A DNA stretch of 7,086 bases from Candidatus Krumholzibacteriia bacterium. GTDB lineage: Bacteria; Krumholzibacteriota; Krumholzibacteriia; Krumholzibacteriales; Krumholzibacteriaceae. This document shows, piece after piece, positions 1 through 5,432 of this stretch. The stretch covers positions 1 to 7,086 of the forward strand of contig JAQTVX010000058.1 of NCBI GenBank assembly GCA_028706585.1. Reading direction: 5' to 3'. Numbering within the stretch: the stretch's first letter is position 1; every line of letters begins with the position of its first letter. A program made the position numbers and the translations under genes. Below the pieces are notes generated by a model that searched no databases, was not told where the DNA came from, and was given only the letters and a program-made list of their open reading frames with translations.

Positions 1-744
1 GCCGACGATGCCTCGGCGCTCTTCGTGAATCCCGCAGGGACGATGGCGGCTTCTGATCCCGCGGCCTACCTCGATTACTCCGAGCCGCCTTGGAGCGATG
101 TAGCACGCGAATCGAGGCTCGCCGTTGCGGGGGCGGCGCGGCGAATGGGCTTTGCCTTGGGGTGGTACCGCTTCGGCTCTGATGCAGGTTCTTTCGATCT
201 GCTCATCCTTAACGCGGCGCGCAAGCTCATTGATGGAACCCAGGGCTCCTTCATTTCGCTCGGTGCGAACGCGACCGTCGGGCGCTCGACTTATGAAAAA
301 ACGCTCGTTGGAGACGCCGATTCGGAGTGCAAGCTGAGCGGCGACCTCGGCATCATCGTGAGACCGCTTCCGGTCGTCTCGTTCGGATACGCCGCAGGCA
401 ACGTCGGCGGCGTTCGTTTCGTCGATGCGGCGGGCGAGGAATCAGGCCGTTTCGTGCATCGGTGGGGAGCGTCGTACTTCTGGGAGAACCGTGTAATCCT
501 TTCGTTTGCGGCGGAGCGCATCGAGGGGAGAACGACGCTTCATTACGGTCTCAGCGCGAAGACGGCTGCACCGATTGAGCTGCTGGCCGGCTTCGCCGAC
601 GCTCATGCATCGGGTGGCGTCCGCTGGAACGGCGCGAGATGCAGAGCCGTAATTGCATTCTCCGCGGGCGATGCGCGGCATGTTGAATGGACCTGCGGGC
701 TCGAGGTGGGGATGCGCGCGAACGCGGACGGGGAGGCGCCGTGA
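1..744 (+). CDS. PorV/UPF0164-like outer-membrane beta-barrel protein, 5' partial
   Basis: The frame is open from base 1, so the true start, signal peptide and first residues lie outside the window; 247 residues are visible. Visible residues 2-13 read DDASALFVNPAG. This is the signature seen near the mature N-terminus of PorV/PorQ, UPF0164 and FadL/OMPP1-type barrels, where an N-P-A-G turn plugs the barrel. The rest alternates short polar turns with amphipathic beta stretches (for example VVSFGYAAGNVGGVRF and VILSFAAERIEG) and has no enzyme motif. Family members sit in the outer membrane; PorV itself shuttles cargo of the type IX secretion system, while others move hydrophobic solutes. At 247+ residues it may be shorter than typical members. 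A GTG at 25 is in frame but falls inside the conserved motif, so it is not the start. The stop overlaps the next gene by 4 bases. Barrel assignment is fairly secure; the PorV subfamily and a secretion role are inference. Confidence 0.72.
   Translation, partial: ADDASALFVNPAGTMAASDPAAYLDYSEPPWSDVARESRLAVAGAARRMGFALGWYRFGSDAGSFDLLILNAARKLIDGTQGSFISLGANATVGRSTYEKTLVGDADSECKLSGDLGIIVRPLPVVSFGYAAGNVGGVRFVDAAGEESGRFVHRWGASYFWENRVILSFAAERIEGRTTLHYGLSAKTAAPIELLAGFADAHASGGVRWNGARCRAVIAFSAGDARHVEWTCGLEVGMRANADGEAP
732..736 (+). promoter_or_regulatory. Shine-Dalgarno GGAGG deciding the GTG start at 741
   Basis: GGAGG lies four bases before the GTG at 741, within a GGGGAGG run. The spacing is short but workable. 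It favours the GTG at 741, which shares GTGA with the preceding stop, over the ATG at 750, which would be 13 bases away. It also argues against the in-frame ATG at 687 deep inside the previous gene. Confidence 0.6.
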
Positions 745-2270
745 GAAAAATGGCCGCTGCCGGTGCGAAAAACGCGTGCGCCTCGATGCTCGCCTACATT
801 CTGCTCGCTCCGTCGATGCAAGCGCCGGCGCGCTGCGAGGCTCGGCCCGATTCGTCGATCTCCTACCGGTGGTCCGCCGTCTATGGGAGCCTCATCGATA
901 TCGATCGGGGCTCTTCGTTCTTTCCATGGAACGACGAGGAAACGCTGTCGCATATCAACGATCGTTTGGCGCTGCTTGGAGAGATCGTTCAGGGAGACGG
1001 CTTCTCGCTGTTCGCGAAAGGTTCGACAGGTTTTCGTCTCGGCGGGGAATATCAGGAGCAGCGGTACGTTCTGGAGCAGGGTCACGTCGCGTTCGATATT
1101 TTCGATGGAGCGGTTCGGGGAAGGCTGTTTTCCCACGAAAGGGTATACCGCACGGATCAAGAGCTCATCAAACTCATATCGGATGAATCGCAGTTCGTCG
1201 CCGGGCGAGGAGAGGGGCTTGCCGTCGAGGTGAACGCGGGAGCCAACGTCTCGGCGAGCTTCATCGGATCGATATTCAGGGACGATATCACGGATCACGG
1301 AGGACTTCCGTCGTTTTACGGAGGAGGAGATGTCCTGCGGATGTTCCGGATAGAGGGGTTCCAGAAGCCGCGCTGGCATGCTGGATTGACGCTCTCCGAG
1401 GTGCGCTCGTTGACGTTCGGCGACCGGATCACCGTCGGAGCAGACGCCGGTCTCCATGTCAGGGGCCTCGATTTTCTCACCGAGCTCGCCAGGGTGCGGA
1501 GCGGTGGTTGGGACGAGCTCCGCAATGGCTCTCTCTTTGACTTGAGGCTGCGCGAGGCGAAGCTAGACGACCCCGTCTCCATCTTCTCGACAAACAATGC
1601 ATTTTCTTTTGAGATCGAGGGCCTCGAGCTCGGGATCGGCGGTCTCGGAGCCGTGGGCATTGTGCCCTCTTATCGATTCAACGGGGAATCGTTCACGGAG
1701 CTCGAAGGAGAGATTTCGCCGGGACTGAGCGAAAGCTCCGTGCTGGCGTGGTGGCAACCCGCCTCCTACGACGCGCTCGTCTCGATCGACGCATCGGACG
1801 GCGAGTACCGAGGTCGGGATTTCAGCAACCTCATCGGCAGCGCCAGGATGAGATACAGGGGCGGCTTCGAGATCAAGGAGAGCGTCCTGTGCAGGACGGG
1901 GGAGCGTAGCTCGGGGGTGGTCTCATTCATCGACGATAACGAGCGATCGCGCGTCGCCGTTTCGGCGCGGCTCGACGATCTCGGCGCGGGGAATGCTCTT
2001 TCGTATCTCGCCCATGCGGGGCTCAATCTGGGTTCCCGCGTCACGGCGAGAGGCGCTCTGTATCTCTGCCGATCAAATCAGAGTCTATACAACGTTCAGC
2101 TCGAGTTCAGGCCCCGAGGGAGATTTCTATTGCGGGCGGTGATGGGGTCGTTCACCCCTAGGTATGAAGGGCTGATGCTCGATAACGAATTCGATCCTTA
2201 TCAACCCTCGAAGGATCGGTTTGTTTATCTATTCACGAGGATTTGGTTCGGAGCGGAGGGGGAGAAATGA
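741..2270 (+). CDS. Exported beta-rich protein, probable outer-membrane barrel, unknown function
   Basis: I do not recognise a named family. From the GTG at 741 it gives 509 residues. The N-terminus (MRKMAAAGAKNACASMLAYI, then LLAPSMQAPARCEA) is a plausible Sec signal peptide with cleavage near residue 30 or 34. The mature part repeatedly alternates short amphipathic beta stretches with charged, Gly/Asp-rich turns, for example GFSLFAKGSTGFRLGG, RVTARGALYLCR and YNVQLEFRPRGRFLLR. Near the C-terminus FVYLFTRIWFG resembles a closing strand of an outer-membrane barrel, but it is followed by AEGEK rather than ending on the aromatic. The length would suit a 16-18 strand barrel. It is translationally coupled on both sides (GTGA upstream, ATGA downstream), so it probably works with the neighbouring barrel and glycogen-binding-domain proteins. 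A non-barrel beta-propeller is the main alternative. Coding status is secure; function is unknown. Confidence 0.82.
   Translation: MRKMAAAGAKNACASMLAYILLAPSMQAPARCEARPDSSISYRWSAVYGSLIDIDRGSSFFPWNDEETLSHINDRLALLGEIVQGDGFSLFAKGSTGFRLGGEYQEQRYVLEQGHVAFDIFDGAVRGRLFSHERVYRTDQELIKLISDESQFVAGRGEGLAVEVNAGANVSASFIGSIFRDDITDHGGLPSFYGGGDVLRMFRIEGFQKPRWHAGLTLSEVRSLTFGDRITVGADAGLHVRGLDFLTELARVRSGGWDELRNGSLFDLRLREAKLDDPVSIFSTNNAFSFEIEGLELGIGGLGAVGIVPSYRFNGESFTELEGEISPGLSESSVLAWWQPASYDALVSIDASDGEYRGRDFSNLIGSARMRYRGGFEIKESVLCRTGERSSGVVSFIDDNERSRVAVSARLDDLGAGNALSYLAHAGLNLGSRVTARGALYLCRSNQSLYNVQLEFRPRGRFLLRAVMGSFTPRYEGLMLDNEFDPYQPSKDRFVYLFTRIWFGAEGEK
2255..2259 (+). promoter_or_regulatory. Shine-Dalgarno GGAGG for the gene starting at 2267
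   Basis: GGAGG followed by GGG lies seven bases before the ATG at 2267, an ideal spacing. It selects this ATG, which overlaps the previous stop as ATGA, over an in-frame GTG at 2243. Confidence 0.75.
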
Positions 2271-4216
2271 GGCGGTGCCTGGGGCTGTTCCTTGCGCTCG
2301 TGCTCGCCGCTCTCGCTACAGCGACATGCCGGGCATCCATAGCCGTCGACGAAGGGGAGACCGTCTTCAGATTGAGCGGCATCGACGCCGAGAAGGTCTT
2401 CGTCGTCGGCGATTTCAACGGCTGGAATCCCACGATCGATCTCATGGCTATGACGGAGGGACTCCTCGAGACGAGGCTGTTCCTGCTTCCCGGGACGTAC
2501 CGTTACCGCTTCATCGCGGATGGAGTCTCGTTGAGCGATCCGGATAATCCCTGCCTCGACGCGGAAGGCAACTCATGCTTCACGCTCACGGAGCGCGACG
2601 GCGTTCTTGAGATATTCTACGCGAAGGAGGCGGGAGCAGCCGCCGCCGGCAAGCCGAAATCGAGCATCGCGCCTTCCGCGCGTATCGAGGTCGCAGCGGC
2701 GGACGGAGAGGCGTCCGTCCACTCGGCATGGGGATTAAAAGGGACAGTTGACGAGAGAATCGACGCGGATCTCGCGATAGGCCTGACGGAAGAATATTAC
2801 GCTGGAGAGGATTTGAGAGGAAGATCCTTCCTGTTGAGGAGCCTCGCATCGTATCGCTTCGATCGCGGCACTCTGAGCGCATTCGCACGTCCATGCGAAC
2901 CGATCGATCTCGGCGACATGATCGGTCTTCTGGGTGCGGTCGGCCCCTACCGCTATCCGGTGAGCCTGTTTTCGAGGGGCGTGAAGCTCGATGGAACGCT
3001 TCCTCTCGGCATCGATGGACGATTCATCTTCGCGAGCCGCCTGCGCGGCTACCGTTCCGGGCTCGAGGGGAGTGCGGATTCATCCGGTGTTTTTGCCGGC
3101 CGCCTCTTCGAGGATTCGGACATCTACGCGCTCAGGCTCGGCGCCAAGATCAATAGCGCCGCGCTGAGATACCTTTTCAGGGAGAATAGAAGGCCCAAGG
3201 ACGGGTATTGGCGTTTTCCGGCGCTCGGAGGCGACCTCTATGAGGGATTTGAGCGAGATGTATTCCACGGTTTCTCGATCTCGCTGAGCGGAGATGCCGG
3301 TATGGTTCTCGACGGCGAGCTTCTATTTGGGAAGAGCTTTCTCGCGGCGGAAAACGCTCTCGTGGAGCAAGCCGAAGGTGAGCCGGTCCACGTGAGCCTC
3401 TCGCGCGAATGCGAATGGGAGCATGGGCGCCGGTTTCTGGTAAAAGCCTCTCGAGGCGGGAGTGGATTGAACGGCGGCATGGTGTTCTCTCGGACGACCC
3501 TTGAAGGCGACCGGGCCGCGAGGGATGGAAGGTGCGACGGATCGAGAACGTCGCTCGTAGGAACGCTCGCGTTTCGGGATTCCTCGTTTGCGTTGAGTCT
3601 CGAAGGAACTCTAGATCAGTACTCCTCGATGAACACGGGATCGATTTTCTGGGTGGGCAGGACGAACTTCTGGCTGAACGGCGATGAGCTATCATACGAT
3701 CTCGTTCCGTTTCTCTCTTCCAGGCAGATCTACGAGATTGCGCTTTCGTGCGAACGAAAGTACGAACCGTTCAACGGTCTTCCGTGGGGGAAGGGGCTCC
3801 GGTTAGAGATGAAGCAGCGATGGAGCGGGCCGGACTCCGGCCCCATTTTCAGGGAGATTCGTTTTTCGAACGGCGTGCCCGTTCATCGGCTCGCGACCTT
3901 TCTCCTCGATATGCGCGGCGCCTCGTACAGCTATGGCGGGACCGGACGCGATTTCGTCGACGTGTTTCTATCGCTCCATGGGAGCATCACGAAATCGATC
4001 TGGTGTGCCGTGGGGACCGGGGTGAATCCCTACGCTTTCGACGAATGGCTCTATGCATTTTCCGATCACGGGAGGGAAGATTATCTCTACTGGCGCGGAG
4101 TTCTCGACGCCTTCGCCGCTGGCGGCGAACAGGCCTCGATGAAGGTCCTATTCGACGCCGAGGATGCGCTCGCGGATGACTGGGCCTTCACCATTGAAGC
4201 GGGTTTTACTTTCTGA
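2267..4216 (+). CDS. N-terminal AMPK-type glycogen-binding E-set domain fused to a barrel-like region
   Basis: The product is 649 residues. Residues 1-23 form a Sec signal peptide (MRRCLGLFLALVLAALATAT then CRA). Residues 31-107 match the AMPK1_CBM/CBM48 E-set fold: VFVVGDFNGWNP (44-55), a strand ending LLPGTYRYRFIADG (73-86), then DPDNP (91-95). In AMPK beta this domain binds glycogen-like glucans through two Trp and a Lys. Here the first Trp (W53) is present, Lys is replaced by R81, and the second Trp position is S88, so glucan binding may be weak or altered. C96 and C104 flank the terminal loop and could form a disulphide. An Ala/Gly-rich linker (about 120-150) leads to some 500 residues of amphipathic beta strands and turns that end WAFTIEAGFTF, a terminal-Phe outer-membrane beta signal. 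The expected topology is a periplasmic or surface E-set domain on a barrel. The domain call is strong; the barrel call is good; the ligand is unknown. Confidence 0.85.
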   Translation: MRRCLGLFLALVLAALATATCRASIAVDEGETVFRLSGIDAEKVFVVGDFNGWNPTIDLMAMTEGLLETRLFLLPGTYRYRFIADGVSLSDPDNPCLDAEGNSCFTLTERDGVLEIFYAKEAGAAAAGKPKSSIAPSARIEVAAADGEASVHSAWGLKGTVDERIDADLAIGLTEEYYAGEDLRGRSFLLRSLASYRFDRGTLSAFARPCEPIDLGDMIGLLGAVGPYRYPVSLFSRGVKLDGTLPLGIDGRFIFASRLRGYRSGLEGSADSSGVFAGRLFEDSDIYALRLGAKINSAALRYLFRENRRPKDGYWRFPALGGDLYEGFERDVFHGFSISLSGDAGMVLDGELLFGKSFLAAENALVEQAEGEPVHVSLSRECEWEHGRRFLVKASRGGSGLNGGMVFSRTTLEGDRAARDGRCDGSRTSLVGTLAFRDSSFALSLEGTLDQYSSMNTGSIFWVGRTNFWLNGDELSYDLVPFLSSRQIYEIALSCERKYEPFNGLPWGKGLRLEMKQRWSGPDSGPIFREIRFSNGVPVHRLATFLLDMRGASYSYGGTGRDFVDVFLSLHGSITKSIWCAVGTGVNPYAFDEWLYAFSDHGREDYLYWRGVLDAFAAGGEQASMKVLFDAEDALADDWAFTIEAGFTF

Positions 4217-4233
4217 TGCGCCGGCGTTATAAT
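4205..4233 (+). promoter_or_regulatory. Internal sigma70-type promoter ahead of the two lipoprotein genes
   Basis: A -35-like TTTACT (4205-4210, 4 of 6 consensus bases) is followed after exactly 17 bp by a perfect -10 TATAAT (4228-4233). It overlaps the stop of the preceding gene and the first possible start of the next. A start of transcription near 4240 would remove the ATG at 4216 and leave the in-frame ATGs at 4240 (leaderless) or 4264. AT-rich hexamers are rare in this GC-rich stretch, which adds weight. Activity is inference. Confidence 0.55.
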
Positions 4234-4647
4234 TCCAATATGAGATCTCGTTCCGATGCCGTCATGCGAGCCAGTGCGATCACGTGCCTTCTCGTGCTGA
4301 TCGTTTCCTGCGGCAGATATCTCGAGAAGTCGCTCGGTTCTCCGCGCGTGGACGGCGAAAGCATCGTGTTCAGGGTCAAGGCGCCTTCGGCGCGTACGGT
4401 TCAGCTGGCCGGCGATTGGTCCCGCAACAACTGGGCGCGCGGAGACGCGGAGGAGGGCGAGGTTTTGGTGGGGCTCATGGATAGGGCCGATGGCGGAGAT
4501 ATTTGGGAGCTCACTGTTCGCCTCGACCCCGGCCGGTATCGTTATCGATTTCTGGTAAACGAGACCGAGTGGCTTCTCGATCCGGAGAATCCGAGAATCG
4601 TCGATGACGGAAAGGGAGGGAAGGCCAATCTGTTGATTGTGCCGTGA
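4216..4647 (+). CDS. Lipoprotein with AMPK-type glycogen-binding E-set domain (first of two)
   Basis: It encodes 143 residues if started at the ATG at 4216, which overlaps the previous stop as TGATG. In-frame ATGs at 4240 and 4264 are alternatives and give more usual signal-peptide lengths (lipobox Cys at 24 or 16 rather than 32); none has a convincing Shine-Dalgarno. The hydrophobic run ITCLLVLIVSC ends in a lipobox (I-V-S-C), so the protein should be lipid-anchored. Residues 48-143 are nearly all one E-set/CBM48 domain: SIVFRVKAPSARTVQLAGDW, then NNW (W73), GRYRYRFLVNETEW (R111, W119), LDPENP and a terminal KANLLIVP. Both aromatic ligand positions of AMPK beta are kept and Lys becomes Arg. 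The first strand turn reads GDWSRNNW rather than GDFNNW, and an acidic insertion (about 76-96) lengthens the next loop. There is no catalytic domain. A role as an envelope glucan-binding or structural adaptor is inference from the domain. Confidence 0.85.
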   Translation: MRRRYNSNMRSRSDAVMRASAITCLLVLIVSCGRYLEKSLGSPRVDGESIVFRVKAPSARTVQLAGDWSRNNWARGDAEEGEVLVGLMDRADGGDIWELTVRLDPGRYRYRFLVNETEWLLDPENPRIVDDGKGGKANLLIVP

Positions 4648-5042
4648 GTATGAGACTTCGCTGCATTTCAGCCGGCATCGCGCTACTTGCGCTTTCCATC
4701 GTCGTTTCCTCGTGCGGACCGCAGATACCCGTGGCCGGATCGGAAGGTGCCCCGGCAACAGGTCCCCAATCCGTTCAGGGCGGCATGCTATTCACCTTCT
4801 ATGCGCCGAAAGCTCACAAGGTCGCGGTCGTGGGCGACTTCAACAACTGGTCTACGAGCGCCGATCCCATGTATGATCGCGAGCAAAAAGGGCTGTGGTC
4901 GATAACGCTTCCTCTCAAGGCGGGACGCTACGAATACAAGTTTCTTGTCGACGACGAGAAATGGATCCCTGATCCGGGGAATTCAAAAAAGGCCAAGGAT
5001 GGTTTCGGCGCGTTCAATTCCGTCGTCGAGGTCAAGCCTTGA
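4644..5042 (+). CDS. Lipoprotein with canonical AMPK-type glycogen-binding E-set domain (second of two)
   Basis: It encodes 132 residues from the GTG at 4644, which shares GTGA with the preceding stop; an ATG two codons later (4650) is equally possible. No Shine-Dalgarno lies at normal distance (GGGAGGG is about 23 bases before the GTG), so translational coupling is likely. The signal peptide ends in a lipobox V-S-S-C (C24), followed by a flexible Pro/Gly/Ala linker to about residue 46. Residues 47-132 form a textbook AMPK1_CBM domain: GGMLFTFYAPKAHKVAVVGD, FNNW (W69), LKAGRYEYKF (K99), DDEKW (W107), PDPGNS and GFGAFNSVVEV (N125). These positions correspond to rat AMPK beta1 Trp100, Lys126, Trp133 and Asn150, the glycogen contacts, so this copy is the most likely to bind an alpha-glucan. 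It is the last gene of the run; no terminator hairpin with a T-run follows. Inner- or outer-membrane sorting cannot be read from the sequence. Confidence 0.88.
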   Translation: MSMRLRCISAGIALLALSIVVSSCGPQIPVAGSEGAPATGPQSVQGGMLFTFYAPKAHKVAVVGDFNNWSTSADPMYDREQKGLWSITLPLKAGRYEYKFLVDDEKWIPDPGNSKKAKDGFGAFNSVVEVKP

Positions 5043-5087
5043 TTTTATAACGATAGTCATTTCATGGGGTTAAATGCCTTCTCGTCG

Positions 5088-5116
5088 TTGCAATTTGCTT
5101 TGATCTGTGCTATTTT
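5088..5116 (+). promoter_or_regulatory. Possible sigma70-type promoter
   Basis: TTGCAA (5088-5093) and TATTTT (5111-5116) each match 4 of 6 consensus bases with an ideal 17-bp spacer, inside an AT-rich island. Transcription would start near 5123, about 310 bases before the next gene, through the inverted-repeat cluster. It could give a long structured leader or a small RNA. This is moderate sequence support only. Confidence 0.35.
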
Positions 5117-5190
5117 AATCTAGACTCCGGGTGAATCCCTTCCGCGCGCCGGCGGGCGATGAGGTTTCAACCGATCGAAAGGGATCCTCC

Positions 5191-5210
5191 CCGCGCTCGA
5201 TGATGCGCGG
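5191..5210 (+). repeat. Perfect 6-bp inverted repeat CCGCGC/GCGCGG
   Basis: CCGCGC (5191-5196) and GCGCGG (5205-5210) are exact reverse complements around an 8-base loop. No T-run follows, so it is not a classical terminator. It may be RNA structure or an operator. Confidence 0.45.
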
Positions 5211-5215
5211 CCGTT

Positions 5216-5240
5216 CTGGAAGCGGGAACAGCATTTCCAG
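5216..5240 (+). repeat. Inverted repeat CTGGAA/TTCCAG, candidate enhancer site
   Basis: CTGGAA (5216-5221) and TTCCAG (5235-5240) are exact reverse complements separated by 13 bases. The centre is about 160 bp upstream of the predicted sigma54 transcription start. That is slightly beyond, but near, the usual range for upstream activating sequences bound by enhancer-binding proteins. The functional reading is inference. Confidence 0.35.
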
Positions 5241-5246
5241 GGAAGT

Positions 5247-5267
5247 GCAAGCTTTACAAGACCTTGC
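5247..5267 (+). repeat. Inverted repeat GCAAG/CTTGC
   Basis: GCAAG (5247-5251) and CTTGC (5263-5267) are exact reverse complements with 11 bases between them. They lie six bases after the previous inverted repeat and about 130 bp before the sigma54 start. A second CAAG (5257-5260) lies in the loop. A 5-bp arm is weak on its own. Confidence 0.25.
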
Positions 5268-5295
5268 GTTTCTCGGCTTTCCATGCTGCGGTTCC

Positions 5296-5325
5296 GGATT
5301 CTGAATCTTTTTATCTGCGGAATCC
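5296..5325 (+). repeat. Nested inverted repeats GGATTC/GAATC/GAATCC
   Basis: GGATTC (5296-5301) can pair with GAATCC (5320-5325), and GATTC (5297-5301) is also mirrored at once by GAATC (5303-5307). CTGCGG occurs twice, at 5286-5291 and 5315-5320, each just before a GGATTC/GGAATC element. The arrangement resembles paired protein-binding half-sites 30-90 bp upstream of the sigma54 start. Confidence 0.3.
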
Positions 5326-5360
5326 CTTTCCGGGTAGGCCTTTTATTGGGAATAAGAAAT

Positions 5361-5375
5361 TGGCACGGGGCTTGC
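5361..5375 (+). promoter_or_regulatory. Sigma54 (RpoN) -24/-12 promoter
   Basis: TGGCACG-GGGC-TTGC matches all eleven fixed bases of the sigma54 consensus TGGCACG-N4-TTGC with exact spacing; only the following weak A/T position is G (5376). The invariant GG (5362-5363) and GC (5374-5375) place transcription start near 5387, leaving a 46-base leader before the ATG at 5433. An AT-rich stretch (5341-5360) precedes it, as is common. Sigma54 promoters need an ATP-driven enhancer-binding protein, so the downstream surface protein is probably switched on by a specific signal. Confidence 0.82.
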
Positions 5376-5432
5376 GCGACCTTCTTGGAGTATTTTGGTT
5401 GTTGTCTCGCGGGACATGCGGGAATCAGGAAT

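Larger units (their letters stand above)
5043..5432. other. Non-coding regulatory stretch between operon and surface-protein gene
   Basis: These 390 bases contain no credible gene on either strand. The first 80 bases are AT-richer than their surroundings and contain a sigma70-like promoter. Positions 5135-5333 hold several inverted repeats. The last 75 bases carry a sigma54 promoter and a short untranslated leader. The only small ORF with an ATG that I noted on the plus strand (5159-5203, 14 codons) lacks a ribosome-binding site. Confidence 0.65.

Noticed and set aside
25..27. GTG as the start of the first gene
   Set aside because: The frame is open upstream to base 1 and the codons before it encode the conserved DDASALF part of the family signature, so the gene is truncated by the window edge.
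603..1457. 284-codon open frame on the minus strand
   Set aside because: It lies wholly antisense to two well-supported genes, is rich in Arg/Pro/Ser as expected of a shadow frame in GC-rich DNA, and shows no recognisable motif or ribosome site.
4087..4758. 223-codon open frame on the minus strand across three genes
   Set aside because: It is antisense to the end of the barrel fusion and both lipoprotein genes, whose frames carry clear domains; its protein has no domain pattern.
5135..5210. Known riboswitch class in the leader
   Set aside because: I could not match conserved core bases of cyclic-di-GMP, cobalamin, TPP or SAM riboswitches; inverted repeats alone are not enough.
5318..5347. 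Rho-independent terminator (CGGAA/TTCCG hairpin then TTTTATT)
   Set aside because: The stem is only five pairs and is separated from the T-rich run by several bases, so it is a poor terminator; no other hairpin in the stretch has a following T-run.
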